Shown: positions 50,727 through 58,410 of the stretch, one piece after another | Layout of the letters: each line of letters starts with the position of its first letter | Numbering within the stretch: position 1 is the stretch's first letter | Assembly (NCBI RefSeq): GCF_015482775.1 | Contig: NZ_CP058214.1 | Span: 2,718,501 to 2,782,500, forward strand | Length of the DNA stretch: 64,000 nt | From: Kaustia mangrovi | Lineage (GTDB): Bacteria > Pseudomonadota > Alphaproteobacteria > Rhizobiales > Im1 | Direction of reading: 5' to 3' | Position numbers and translations under genes: made by a program | Notes under the pieces: model-generated | The model's database searches: none | What the model saw: only the letters and a program-made list of their open reading frames with translations | Told to the model about the DNA's origin: nothing

Positions 50727-51078
50727 CCGGCATCGCCACCTTTGAGGCATCGGCCGGCGTGGCGCCCATCTGTCCAAGGCACTGGCGCAACAGGTTCATG
50801 GCCTGCACGCCAACGTCCTGACCGGCGATCATTCGTCCGTAGATGTTGCTGGCAGTGGCAACGAGCGTTCGGTGGGAAGCGTTCAGCCACGGAACTTCCG
50901 TGGCAATTGTCTTCCACGCCGTCCACGCCTTGTTCTTCTCGGTGTCGGCGATCCACTCGGGCGGATCGCCCAGCGCGTCGGCGACCTTCGGCTCCACGCG
51001 GTTGTGGTAGCGTCCGGGATTGATCTTGTCCCGCCCCTCGGTCTCGGCCTTGGCGCGGGGAGTCCGCGGCTTGGCCAT
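50686..51078 (-). CDS. Terminase small subunit
   Basis: 130 aa. ERDKINPGR-type basic start (TEGRDKINPGRYHNRVEP), DPPEWI and a helical body ending in an acidic DPDDELFE tail, in the place expected for TerS. It recognises the packaging site. It begins 139 bp after the upstream gene, and that gap contains inverted repeats that could be its binding site. Confidence 0.8.
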   Translation of the reverse strand: MAKPRTPRAKAETEGRDKINPGRYHNRVEPKVADALGDPPEWIADTEKNKAWTAWKTIATEVPWLNASHRTLVATASNIYGRMIAGQDVGVQAMNLLRQCLGQMGATPADASKVAMPDGDEKDPDDELFE

Positions 51079-51217
51079 AACGGGACGCCCTCAACGTCGT
51101 TGATGCGTCCAGAAGAACGCATCAACAAATCTCAACATTCGAATTGCAGAAACGTGCGTTTTAGGGGAGCGGCGGTGTTTCGCAGAGCGAAACTTTAACT
51201 TTCGATGCCCCCCTCCG
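51079..51217. other. Non-coding gap upstream of terS with two inverted repeats (candidate cos/packaging region)
   Basis: 139 bp. GTTGATGCGT/ACGCATCAAC (51099-51108, 51117-51126) is a perfect 10-bp inverted repeat with an 8-nt loop, and GTTTCGC-AGA-GCGAAAC (51177-51193) is a second perfect hairpin. Position between an HNH gene block and terS is where cos sites lie in related siphophages. A promoter or terminator is the other explanation. Confidence 0.45.
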
Positions 51218-51409
51218 TCACGCCGCCGGCTTGACCATCGGCACCACGTTGTCGACCTCGCCGAACGTCACGCGCTTGGTCGGAATGAACACCGCCACCT
51301 GCATCTCGCCATTGACCGCCTGCACTCCGCCCACCTGGGCGCCATTGATCGGCACACCGTTGACGAACAGGTGCATGTGCCCGGTGTGGTCTCGCTTAAC
51401 CTCGATCAT
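51218..51409 (-). CDS. Small hypothetical phage protein (63 aa)
   Basis: 63 aa, beta-rich: RDHTGHMHLFVNGVPINGAQ. It may fold as a small beta-barrel. The start overlaps the stop of the HNH gene as ATGA. Function unknown. Confidence 0.65.
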   Translation of the reverse strand: MIEVKRDHTGHMHLFVNGVPINGAQVGGVQAVNGEMQVAVFIPTKRVTFGEVDNVVPMVKPAA

Positions 51410-51714
51410 GCGTCCTCCTCATGGAATGGCCAGCCGTCCACGTCGCAGCCCTTGCGGCGTAGTCCGCGTTCCTCGCGTTGCTTCTCGCTGTCGTGACAGC
51501 GCTTGCACAGCGACTGCAACTCGCCGTGCCAGAACAGACGTTCGTCGCCCTTGTGCGGCGTGACGTGGTCGGCCACCGTGGCTGGTGTCACCACGTCGCG
51601 CGCCAGGCAGTACACACACAGCGGGCTATCGGCGAGCTGCCGGGCCCGCCGCTTGCGCCATCGCGCCGTGTTGTACAGGCGGTGGTAGGTGTGCGCCGCC
51701 GCGCTAGTAGACAT
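51406..51714 (-). CDS. HNH endonuclease next to the terminase
   Basis: 102 aa. HNH motif with two zinc Cys pairs: LCVYCLARDV, VADHVTPHKGD (catalytic His), then LQSLCKRCHDSEKQRE. Phage HNH proteins adjacent to terS/terL, as here, assist cos cleavage or packaging. A very small ORF at 51704-51772 overlaps its start. Confidence 0.9.
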   Translation of the reverse strand: MSTSAAAHTYHRLYNTARWRKRRARQLADSPLCVYCLARDVVTPATVADHVTPHKGDERLFWHGELQSLCKRCHDSEKQREERGLRRKGCDVDGWPFHEEDA

Positions 51715-51772
51715 AGCCCGGCCGACACGCGCCGCGCAGACGGTCGAGAATGCGGTCGATCAGTGCTCGCAT
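51704..51772 (-). CDS. Possible 22-residue leader ORF
   Basis: 22 aa with ATG 51772, GGAG upstream, and a stop 11 bases inside the HNH start. It is amphipathic and Arg-rich. It could be a leader that couples translation to the HNH gene, or be non-coding. Confidence 0.3.
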   Translation of the reverse strand: MRALIDRILDRLRGACRPGYVY

Positions 51773-51981
51773 GGTGGTGTCTCCAATAGCCAGCGGCGGG
51801 CGGAGCCACCGGAGCGCAGTAGCGTGCACTACAACGGTGTCTCGACGCCCGCCGCCTGTCCCCGCGTCGCCGGAGGCACGGCGCCAGCGGGTTGGTGTGA
51901 GGCGGTCCCGACCGATATGCGCGTCGGGCATGCTGTTAACCCGCCTCAAATGGAAAGGGCGCCTCGTGGGCGCCCTGCTCT

Positions 51982-52275
51982 CTAAACCGCTATCGCTTCC
52001 GATTGCGGCGTGTTGTCGTTCGCTGCCTTTGTCGTGTCGACCATCGGGCCGAAGATCTTCTCGGCATGCTGCCGGTTTCGCTCGTTGAGTTGGCCGGCGT
52101 GGTACATGCGCTTCAATGCGCGCCTCTCATCTTCCGCCTTGGTTTCCATGAGCGTCTGTAGCTCGGCAACCTTTCGCTCGGCGGACTTGCGGGTCGCGAT
52201 CAACGGAGCTGCTTCGGCCGAGTGCTGAACCAAGCGCTCGGCGGCACCCTTCATCAACTGGTCAACTGACTGCAT
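51982..52275 (-). CDS. Small hypothetical coiled-coil phage protein
   Basis: 97 aa, almost wholly helical and charged (RKSAERKVAELQTLMETKAEDERR). ATG 52275 follows GAGAGG. A C-terminal AANDNTPQSEAIAV tail resembles the ANDN tails on several proteins of this prophage. Unknown function in the early or delayed-early operon. Confidence 0.6.
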   Translation of the reverse strand: MQSVDQLMKGAAERLVQHSAEAAPLIATRKSAERKVAELQTLMETKAEDERRALKRMYHAGQLNERNRQHAEKIFGPMVDTTKAANDNTPQSEAIAV

Positions 52276-52329
52276 GTGAATGTGTCCTCTCAACAATAGG
52301 CAAGTTGGTCCGCAACTGGTGGAACCGCA

Positions 52330-53025
52330 TTAATGGACCGTTGGATTTCTGCGCATGTCAGCGAGCGCATCGCGCACAGCAACGAGCCCGCGCAGCACCA
52401 CTTGCTTGCCGGCGCCTAACGCATACTTCTGATTGCTGGCGCCCATCATGCGGCCGACGTCCTCCATGGTGTCGCCGTGCACAACGGCTGCCACCACTTC
52501 ATCCCTGATCGGCCCAAGCCGCGCCAACAGGTCGGCCAACAGCCGCCGGGCATCCAGCATGCGATTGATGGTGTGGTCTCCCTCCCATCTGCGAGCGACG
52601 GGAGCATGGCCCTTGATCGTGCGCGACGTGTCACCAACGCGCCGCCTGGCGGCTTCGGTCGCAATCGTGTCAGCCGAGTGCGACCGCAATACCTTGCCGT
52701 ACTGCACTGCGCCCGTTTTCTTGTCGACGGACGTGCGGTGCACGACGTAGAGGCTACCGCGCTCATAGTCGCTGCCCATGATCTCTACGTGCGTGTGCGC
52801 TTGGTCGTAGATTCTCCGGAACTGACGAGCGACCTCCAACAGATCGTTTTGCTTGTCCGCCTTGAGCGCCTTCGCAAGCGGCCAATCTGGTAGATCGTCA
52901 TGAATCCGGTTGTCCCACTCGTCGCCATTGGCCATGCGTCCGATGGTCTGCCGGTGCACCGCCTTGCCCTTCGCGTTGATCGCGTGGGCGTTGTTGTTCG
53001 GGTCCGCTCGATACTCAGGCTGCAT
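52330..53025 (-). CDS. DUF6456-like helix-turn-helix protein
   Basis: 231 aa. The C-terminal part (GPIRDEVVAAVVHGDTMEDVGRMMG, GAGKQVVLRGLVAVRDAL) resembles the DUF6456 HTH module seen in alphaproteobacterial phages; the N-terminal half is mixed alpha/beta (QTIGRMANGDEWDNRIHDDL). It may be a late-gene or packaging regulator. Overlaps the VRR-NUC stop by 11 bases. Confidence 0.55.
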   Translation of the reverse strand: MQPEYRADPNNNAHAINAKGKAVHRQTIGRMANGDEWDNRIHDDLPDWPLAKALKADKQNDLLEVARQFRRIYDQAHTHVEIMGSDYERGSLYVVHRTSVDKKTGAVQYGKVLRSHSADTIATEAARRRVGDTSRTIKGHAPVARRWEGDHTINRMLDARRLLADLLARLGPIRDEVVAAVVHGDTMEDVGRMMGASNQKYALGAGKQVVLRGLVAVRDALADMRRNPTVH

Positions 53026-53485
53026 CTTCGTTCCTCTCACTCTCCTGGTTATCGTTCGCCGCCAGCCACGCCCGAACCAGCCGTTCGGTCGCGTCCGCCG
53101 CCTCATCCTCCGTCGCGGCCTGCACCACCACGACCTCGAAGCCGAGCCGCGCCAGTTCGCCATGCCGCTCGCGCTGCGCCGACGACAGCCGGCCCGCCCT
53201 CGTCTTGAACTCGATCATCTTGAGGCGCCCGCCATGCACGTAGACGCGCAAGTCAGGCTCGCCAGGCGTCAGACCGGTAGCCTTCGCCTTCACCCGGTCC
53301 TGTGGCCCACGCCGCCCGGCGTTCATATCGCCGGCCACGAGGAACAGCCGCCCATGCTCCGGCATCCGCCGCAGCCGTCTCACTGCCGCATGCTGCAAGC
53401 GCCACTCGGGCACTTTCGGTGCAAACTTCCGTCGTACAACTTTCACGATTTCTGCCCCACCTGCCTTACTATCTTTTCCCGGCAC
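53015..53485 (-). CDS. VRR-NUC family nuclease
   Basis: 156 aa. PD-(D/E)XK-type virus-type replication-repair nuclease: EWRLQHAAVRRL, GEPDLRVYVHGG (metal Asp), MIEFKTRAGRLSSAQ (E-x-K) and RHGELARLGFEVVVV. Phage forms probably resolve or trim DNA structures. It begins right after a long imperfect hairpin in the 5' gap. Confidence 0.88.
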   Translation of the reverse strand: MPGKDSKAGGAEIVKVVRRKFAPKVPEWRLQHAAVRRLRRMPEHGRLFLVAGDMNAGRRGPQDRVKAKATGLTPGEPDLRVYVHGGRLKMIEFKTRAGRLSSAQRERHGELARLGFEVVVVQAATEDEAADATERLVRAWLAANDNQESERNEDAA

Positions 53486-53552
53486 ACACCCCGCCGCCCT
53501 ACCACCCCCCCTCCCCTAAAGGGGAGAGGGGTAGTGGGGCAGGGTGTGCGGA
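53483..53552. repeat. Long imperfect hairpin, intergenic-repeat type
   Basis: A roughly 30-bp imperfect stem centred on CTCCCC-TAAA-GGGGAG, extending through CACACCCC and GGGTGTG ends. The right arm GGGGAGAGGGG-TAG-TGGGGCAG recurs almost exactly at 63697-63718 in the host flank. This looks like a host-type palindromic intergenic element carried by the phage. It lies between the VRR-NUC start and the stop of the gene at 53641. Confidence 0.65.
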
Positions 53553-53640
53553 TGGTGTCGAAGATCATATTTGCCCCACCTGCCCCACCTAACTCAAGGT
53601 TGGTGGGGCAGAACAGGGAATCGCCACTAGGTTGTGGCAC

Positions 53641-54225
53641 TCACGCCGCCTCCGTGATTGCCGACGGCTTGGGCGCGCGCGACACGGACACCATCTCGTA
53701 GACCGCGAACGACATACCGGGGTGCATTTCGCAAAGCCGGCGCGCCTCGGTCTCCGCCGAATGCCGGCCGTCGTGGACATACGGCGCGGCATACGGGCGC
53801 GGTTCGCCACCAGTCGTCAGCTTGGCCACGATGCATTTGCGGGGCTTGGCGGGCTCCGCAATGAGCTCGATATGCTCGTCATTGACGTGCGCCGGGAATG
53901 GCCAGCCGGGAACAGCAACCTCATGCTTGAGCACGGCGCTGCATCCGGCCTCCTCAATCGTGCCCTCGCGGTACGCCTTGGTCGGTCCGAACCACCAATG
54001 ATCCGGGCACCGCTCGGTGAACCGCACGCGGTCGCCCGCCTTGAACCGGTGGTCATCATTCGCCGGCGCCAGCTCTTCGGGATACCAGCACGGCGAAATG
54101 CCGGTATGGGGCTCCCCGTCCCACCGGACCGCATAGCGATCCGCCTCACGGCCGGTCACTGTCCAAGCGTCGAAGAGTTCGCACGCAACCCGGTCGCCAA
54201 TCTCGTATGTGCGCAGTGCAGTCAT
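53641..54225 (-). CDS. Early-region hypothetical protein with KOW/SH3-like repeats
   Basis: 194 aa. Repeated barrel-like units: YEIGDRVACELFDAWTVTGRE and FKAGDRVRFTERCPDHWW. A later RRLCEMHPGMSFAVYEMVS helix ends the protein. ATG 54225 is preferred because AGGAG lies 8 bp upstream; ATG 54231 is too close to it. Similar GDRV modules occur in the small proteins at 54255 and 56380. Function unknown. Confidence 0.6.
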   Translation of the reverse strand: MTALRTYEIGDRVACELFDAWTVTGREADRYAVRWDGEPHTGISPCWYPEELAPANDDHRFKAGDRVRFTERCPDHWWFGPTKAYREGTIEEAGCSAVLKHEVAVPGWPFPAHVNDEHIELIAEPAKPRKCIVAKLTTGGEPRPYAAPYVHDGRHSAETEARRLCEMHPGMSFAVYEMVSVSRAPKPSAITEAA

Positions 54226-54254
54226 ATGCATGTCTCCTGTTGGATCGTTGGTGA

Positions 54255-54539
54255 TCAATGAATGGCCGCGGAAAACGCGATCACGTTGGGCGCCCCGTCG
54301 AAATCCCGGTCGACGGTGGAGGGCGCGAAATCCAGCTCGGCGGGCTCGCCGCCGCCGGCCGGCGACAGCGCGGATTCGCGCCACCACCATTCGCGCGCTT
54401 CGCCGCACGCGGTCTCGTACTCGACCAGATACTCCGTCTCGCTGCCGACAACGCGCTTGGCACCGATCACGACACCGGACTCGCCGGAGAACAGCGAAAC
54501 CTGGTCGCCGGGCTCGAAGAGGGTAAGAAAAGCTGCCAT
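54255..54539 (-). CDS. Small early protein with GDQV barrel motif
   Basis: 94 aa. LTLFEPGDQVSLFSGESGVVIGAKR resembles a KOW/SH3 barrel, with EWWWRESALSP after it. Probably a small early protein in the leftward operon that starts near the repressor. Function unknown. Confidence 0.55.
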   Translation of the reverse strand: MAAFLTLFEPGDQVSLFSGESGVVIGAKRVVGSETEYLVEYETACGEAREWWWRESALSPAGGGEPAELDFAPSTVDRDFDGAPNVIAFSAAIH

Positions 54540-54621
54540 TGGATAGACCTCGGGTGTTGGCCGCCCGCGGGTGCGGGCCGCTTGGTAGTGAGTGAGAGAG
54601 TGGTGGGAGTGTGGGTGGTGG

Positions 54622-54753
54622 TTAGGCCAGGCCGATGCTCGCGGCCCACTTCTCCGACGCCTCGGCCCGCGCGAGCTTGTATGCGGCGTCGAGCGCGGCG
54701 CGGTCACCGGCATTCGGAGCACTGAACCGGAAATTCTCAACTGCATTGGTCAT
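54622..54753 (-). CDS. First leftward early gene (43 aa)
   Basis: 43 aa helical peptide (ALDAAYKLARAEASEKWAAS). ATG 54753. First gene on the minus strand after the repressor operator region, so likely under direct CI control. Unknown function. Confidence 0.5.
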   Translation of the reverse strand: MTNAVENFRFSAPNAGDRAALDAAYKLARAEASEKWAASIGLA

Positions 54754-54832
54754 GGTTGATAGTCCCCTGTGGTGTGGCGAACCGGCCCGGTTGGGACGAT
54801 TCGGTGGGATGGCGTTAACCATGTTCATCGTT

Positions 54833-54849
54833 TGACATATTATATGTCA
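54833..54849. promoter_or_regulatory. Repressor operator (17-bp palindrome)
   Basis: TGACATAT-T-ATATGTCA is a perfect 8-bp inverted repeat. On the minus strand it includes TATAAT, a likely -10 of the leftward early promoter, so repressor binding would block it. TGTGTC lies 34 bp to the right; the same two elements occur 24 bp apart at 56296-56331. Confidence 0.75.
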
Positions 54850-54897
54850 GTTCGTCAACATAGAATTGTGTCAATGATTGATGGTATCAACACACCC

Positions 54898-55608
54898 ATG
54901 ACACAGTCGGCTGCACATAAGCTGCAAGAGCTATTGACGCGTTCGGGCCTCTCCCGCTCCAAGCTCTCTTTGCTGGCCGGATACTCGACGCCTTCCGGCG
55001 CCCAGCGTTTCCTGGATCCCGACCAGTATCATGAGCCGTTCTTTCGGCACGATATCGCGGAGAGGTTCGCGAAAGCCCTCGCTGGCAGAGGATCGCCGCC
55101 CATCACGAAGCAAGAGGTGATGGCATTGGCTGGCGTCTCTGGCGACGCCGAAGAGGCCGCAATGGCGCATGAGCCAAATGCGCGTATTGGCGGACCGGCG
55201 CCGCCGTACGACAGGAATGCCGTTCCCGTCTACGGGCGCGCCCGTGGGGGCGACGACGGCCGCTATGAGTTCAATGGAGAGGTAATTGGCTGGGAGCCGA
55301 GGCCGGCTCATTTGCGGGGGGTTCCGGGGGTGTATGCTGTCTATATAGACGGAGAATCAATGTATCCGCGCTATAAGCCTGGCGAGACAGTCGTTGCACA
55401 ACCGGGCAAGCCCGTCGCGAAGGGAGACGACGTGATTATACAGCTCGCCCCGGATAGTGAAGACGAGTCGCCATTCGGCTTCGTGAAAGAGTTCGTAAAA
55501 TATACTCCCACGAAGATAATCCTTTCGCAGTTCAATCCGCCGAGGCAGATAGAATTTGAGCGCGACAAGGTCATATCAGTGCATCGGATTGTGCATGCAT
55601 CGCGATAG
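54898..55608 (+). CDS. CI/LexA-like prophage repressor (S24 peptidase type)
   Basis: 236 aa from ATG 54898; ATG 54874 and 54844 are also in frame. N-terminal helix-turn-helix (HKLQELLTRSGLSRSKLSLLAGY), a linker, and a C-terminal S24 autoprotease with the catalytic Ser in YIDGESMYPRYKPGE and the Lys in VAKGDDVIIQ. It would hold the prophage silent and self-cleave in the SOS response. The start choice puts the operator in front of the gene. Confidence 0.85.
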   Translation: MTQSAAHKLQELLTRSGLSRSKLSLLAGYSTPSGAQRFLDPDQYHEPFFRHDIAERFAKALAGRGSPPITKQEVMALAGVSGDAEEAAMAHEPNARIGGPAPPYDRNAVPVYGRARGGDDGRYEFNGEVIGWEPRPAHLRGVPGVYAVYIDGESMYPRYKPGETVVAQPGKPVAKGDDVIIQLAPDSEDESPFGFVKEFVKYTPTKIILSQFNPPRQIEFERDKVISVHRIVHASR

Positions 55609-55623
55609 GCGATTGGCGAGCCC

Positions 55624-56169
55624 TCACCGCCCATCCAGCGCCACATTGGCAGTCTGACCCTTTGTGAGCGTTACGCGCTCATAGACCAGCGCACTCTTCT
55701 GTAGCCGCTTCGCGTCCGCAAAATATCCCGTGCCGACCACGAAGTACGCGCCAGCCGGGATGCCGTCGATTCGGAACCGGCCGTTCTTGTCGGTGCGCCC
55801 CACGCGAGCCATGCGCTTGAAGTCCGATTCGAGAGCGGAGTCTATTTCGATTGGATCGAACGATGCCTTGCGATCACCGAACAGCGCTTGAATCCACTCT
55901 CGCGCGTACGGTGAATCGGGATAGACGCGGATCTGCGAGCCGGCCGGCGGCACCATAGACTTGTCGTCATAGCGATCAGGCACGGTCATAACGCCTTCTA
56001 TATTGGCGTCTCCGACTTGGTGGATATGGGCGACCTGCCTGGCATCGAACGGCGATGTCATGACGTGCTTATCCGGCAATTGCGACCCGACGCCGATTGC
56101 GGCCCCGACGCATCCACCCAATAGCAATGCCACGCCGACGACGGCCGCCATTCGCATCGCGGATTTCAC
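55624..56169 (-). CDS. Cargo lipoprotein with Ig/regulatory-like domain
   Basis: 181 aa. GTG 56169 begins a signal peptide with lipobox LGGC (ATG 56157 is an alternative). The mature part has a GRFRIDGIPAGAYFVVGTGYF carboxypeptidase-regulatory-like strand set. It is on the minus strand, convergent with the repressor, an arrangement typical of lysogenically expressed envelope genes. Function unknown; surface exclusion is possible. Confidence 0.65.
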   Translation of the reverse strand: MKSAMRMAAVVGVALLLGGCVGAAIGVGSQLPDKHVMTSPFDARQVAHIHQVGDANIEGVMTVPDRYDDKSMVPPAGSQIRVYPDSPYAREWIQALFGDRKASFDPIEIDSALESDFKRMARVGRTDKNGRFRIDGIPAGAYFVVGTGYFADAKRLQKSALVYERVTLTKGQTANVALDGR

Positions 56170-56295
56170 GGTGAGCCCCCAGCCTGTTGCCTCGATATTC
56201 CCCAATACACAGTCAAACCAGCGCGTCGACGGCAAGTCAAGGTTGCGTCGAATTTAAATCGAAAATCGGCCCGAAACGGTATCGCTTTCTGTTTC

Positions 56296-56331
56296 TGACA
56301 TATTTTATGTTGACTCATTTGTGTCGACACA
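56296..56331. promoter_or_regulatory. Second operator-like region upstream of the rightward early genes
   Basis: TGACATATTTTATGTTGA (56296-56313) matches the 17-bp operator at 54833 closely, and TGTGTCGACACA (56320-56331) is a perfect 12-bp palindrome. They precede the rightward genes at 56380 onwards, which end in excisionase and integrase. Confidence 0.65.
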
Positions 56332-56379
56332 GCTAACGTTCCCCTCAACGCACACCGGATTCGCATTGAGGAGGAGAAC

Positions 56380-56613
56380 ATGGCGAATATCGAATGGAGA
56401 GCGGGCGACCGCGTTCACGTGCTCAACTGCACCATGGGCGGCACATTTGTCGTTGAGGGCGAGGCAACCATTGTGCGCCCGGTCGATGGTGTCGACTGCC
56501 AGTACCTAGTCGACTTCAACGACGGTTATGGCCCGGTCGAGCGCTTTGTCGACCCCGATGCGCAAGGCGATCCGGCCGGCTTTGTCGCACGCCTCAACGG
56601 TAGCACCGCTTAA
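56380..56613 (+). CDS. Small early protein with GDRV barrel motif
   Basis: 77 aa: IEWRAGDRVHVLNCTMGGTF followed by a second beta segment. Similar in motif to the leftward proteins at 53641 and 54255. ATG 56380 follows GGAGGAG. First gene of the rightward operon leading to integrase. Confidence 0.65.
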   Translation: MANIEWRAGDRVHVLNCTMGGTFVVEGEATIVRPVDGVDCQYLVDFNDGYGPVERFVDPDAQGDPAGFVARLNGSTA

Positions 56614-56631
56614 CTCCCCGGAGGCAACCCC

Positions 56632-56736
56632 ATGCACTACTACGCCATGGCGCGCGAGCTGGCGCGCAGCGTCGTCTTCAACGTCATCGTGATCGGTTGC
56701 GCCCTGCAACTGCTCGGCCTTGTGAGGCTGTTCTGA
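56632..56736 (+). CDS. 34-residue membrane peptide
   Basis: 34 aa with one helix (VVFNVIVIGCALQLLGLV). ATG 56632 follows GGAGG; the stop overlaps the next ATG as TGATG. A membrane peptide of this size in the early operon could alter the envelope; no function proposed. Confidence 0.55.
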   Translation: MHYYAMARELARSVVFNVIVIGCALQLLGLVRLF

Positions 56737-57044
56737 TGGCCAAGCTGTTGCCCGTCGAATGCGGCGCTTGCGGCTGGAAGAGCCGCCGCAAGCCCGGAAA
56801 CCTCGTGCAGTGCCCTAAGTGCGGCGCGTGCGCGGGATTCCAACCGGAGCCAGATGCACATGTCCAAGCTACCCAAACCGCTCAAGCTCAAGAGCGAGCG
56901 CCGCATGCTCGCCGAGAAGCTGCACGCACTGTCGCAACAGCAAGGCCGCCGCGCGGCACTCGTCGAGGATCTGGAAAGGCTGCCCACCGCAATGCTGCGC
57001 GCCGCGATACGCGACCGGCTGCGCAGCGGGCGGCCCTATCATAA
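56736..57044 (+). CDS. Zinc-ribbon protein (Com-like), overlapped by the next gene
   Basis: 102 aa. N-terminal four-Cys ribbon ECGACGWKSRR and CPKCGACAGF, resembling phage Mom translational regulator Com. The remaining about 65 residues are Ala/Arg-rich and overlap the gene at 56860 in another frame, so this tail may be low-constraint. Start ATG overlaps the previous stop as TGATG. Confidence 0.5.
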   Translation: MAKLLPVECGACGWKSRRKPGNLVQCPKCGACAGFQPEPDAHVQATQTAQAQERAPHARREAARTVATARPPRGTRRGSGKAAHRNAARRDTRPAAQRAALS

Positions 57045-57054
57045 GGCGTTCTGA
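56860..57054 (+). CDS. Small helical early protein (64 aa)
   Basis: 64 aa: KLPKPLKLKSERRMLAEKLH, then a RRAALVEDLERLPTAMLRAA helix and a basic end. ATG 56860; ATG 56854 is in frame just upstream. Most of the gene lies within the zinc-ribbon frame. It ends 2 bp before the excisionase-like gene. Unknown function. Confidence 0.5.
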   Translation: MSKLPKPLKLKSERRMLAEKLHALSQQQGRRAALVEDLERLPTAMLRAAIRDRLRSGRPYHKAF

Positions 57055-57056
57055 CT

Positions 57057-57311
57057 ATGACCATGCCCGCCAACGACAACCTGCCGCTTACGCTGACACG
57101 CCAGCAAGCTGCGGCACTTTGCGGCCTGAAGCCGTCCGGTTTTTCGGAGTGGGTGCGCCGCGGCGTCGTGCCCAAGCCCATTCCCGGGACGCATCGATGG
57201 AGCCGCATTGCCCTGGAGCGCGCATTGTCCGGTGACACGGCTGGCCCGGCGAGCAACGATAACCTGTCGCCATTCGAGCAATGGAAAATGAGCCGTGAGA
57301 GTCAGACTTAA
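57057..57311 (+). CDS. Excisionase-like HTH protein (AlpA/MerR type)
   Basis: 84 aa. LTLTRQQAAALCGLKPSGFSEWV followed by GVVPKPIPGTHRWSRIALERAL is the winged-HTH pattern of phage excisionases. It overlaps the integrase start by 17 bases, so both are made together. It would direct excision when the repressor fails. Confidence 0.8.
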   Translation: MTMPANDNLPLTLTRQQAAALCGLKPSGFSEWVRRGVVPKPIPGTHRWSRIALERALSGDTAGPASNDNLSPFEQWKMSRESQT

Positions 57312-58410
57312 GGGCGTCAACACGGTCAGGCGCAAGCTCGCCACGGGGCAGGTGGCCACCTACTACTATCACCGCGCCAGCGGCACCCGGCTCAAGGGCG
57401 AGCCGGGTTCGCCCGAGTTCATGGCGAGCTTTGCCGCCGCCGAAGAGAAGATGCGCCACCGCAACGCCGGCACGCTGTCTGGGCTCATTCTGGAATTCGA
57501 GGATACGGCGAAATGGCGCAGGCTGGCCGAAAGCACGAAGACTGAATACCGCCGCATCCTGAAGTTCTGGGAAGACGAGTACGGGACGTGCCCGTATGCG
57601 GCGTTGGAAGACAAAGGGTTCCGGCGCGACGTGCTCAAATGGCACGACCGATTCTCGGAGCACAAGCCAAGAGAAGCGGACAATCGCGTGACGATCCTCG
57701 CGCGCGTCCTGTCATGGGGCGCCAAGGACGGTCCGCTCAAGGTCAATGTGCTGGACAGTTTCGAGCGCGCCTACAAGGGCGATCGGTCGGACATGATCTG
57801 GCTGCCCGAGCACGTCGAGGCGTTCAACAAGGTTGCCTCGCCCGAAATGAAGCTTGCCCTCGTGCTCGCGCTCCATACCGGCCAGCGGCAGGGCGATCTG
57901 CTCAAGCTTGCCTGGGGCAGCTATGACGGAACGCATATCGCGGTGCGGCAGGGCAAGACCGGCCGCGACGTTAAGGTCAAATGCACGAATGCCCTAAAGA
58001 CCACGCTCGACGGTCTCGCACGAACATCGCCGCTGATCCTGACCACCAAGACTGGCCGCGCGTTCAAGAAACGGTACTTCGCCAACCAATGGGAGGCGAC
58101 GTGCAAGGCGGCAGGCATCGCCGATCTGCACTTTCACGATATCCGGGGAACCACGGTGACCATGCTGTTTCAGGCGGGTTGCAGCCTGGGTGAAATCGTG
58201 TCCGTCACCGGCCACTCGCTGCGCCGCGCGCAGGACATTCTGGACAAGTATCTCGCCCGCACGAGCACGATGGCCGACAGCGCGATAGCCAAGATGGAGA
58301 ACGTCTTGGAAACAGATTTTGCAAAACGGTCTGCAAAACGGGGAGGGGAAAAACCCGCGAAGGAGTGGCGCGCCGGGGAGGATTCGAACCCCCGACCCCC
58401 AGATTCGTAG
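57295..58410 (+). CDS. int: Tyrosine site-specific integrase
   Basis: 371 aa. GTG 57295. N-terminal arm-binding domain, core-binding domain (TKTEYRRILKFWEDEYG), and catalytic domain with ALHTGQRQGDLLKLAW (Arg), HDIRGTTVTMLF (H-x-x-R), VTGHS and the Tyr in DKYLARTS. The final 14 codons, ending SNPRPPDS, are the tRNA-Arg sequence itself, so the C-terminus was rebuilt from host DNA by integration. It recombines attP with the attB in tRNA-Arg. Confidence 0.95.
   Translation: MRVRLKGVNTVRRKLATGQVATYYYHRASGTRLKGEPGSPEFMASFAAAEEKMRHRNAGTLSGLILEFEDTAKWRRLAESTKTEYRRILKFWEDEYGTCPYAALEDKGFRRDVLKWHDRFSEHKPREADNRVTILARVLSWGAKDGPLKVNVLDSFERAYKGDRSDMIWLPEHVEAFNKVASPEMKLALVLALHTGQRQGDLLKLAWGSYDGTHIAVRQGKTGRDVKVKCTNALKTTLDGLARTSPLILTTKTGRAFKKRYFANQWEATCKAAGIADLHFHDIRGTTVTMLFQAGCSLGEIVSVTGHSLRRAQDILDKYLARTSTMADSAIAKMENVLETDFAKRSAKRGGEKPAKEWRAGEDSNPRPPDS
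58364..58410. repeat. attR core
   Basis: Identical to attL at 15043-15089; contains the 3' half of tRNA-Arg and the end of the integrase gene. The rest of the tRNA lies outside, to the right. Confidence 0.95.

Larger units (their letters stand above)
15043..58410. mobile_element. HK97-like siphophage prophage in tRNA-Arg(ACG)
   Basis: About 43.4 kb bounded by identical 47-bp att cores. It carries integrase, excisionase-like protein, CI-type repressor, terminase, portal, protease, HK97 capsid, tail genes, endolysin, spanins and a full replication and recombination module. All head and tail genes appear intact, so it may be inducible. Most genes are on the minus strand; the plus-strand genes are integration genes, repressor, hicAB and cargo. 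Confidence 0.95.

Noticed and set aside
42474..51078. Gene transfer agent instead of a phage
   Set aside because: Some proteins resemble GTA families, but integrase, att sites, repressor, replication genes and terS identify a prophage.
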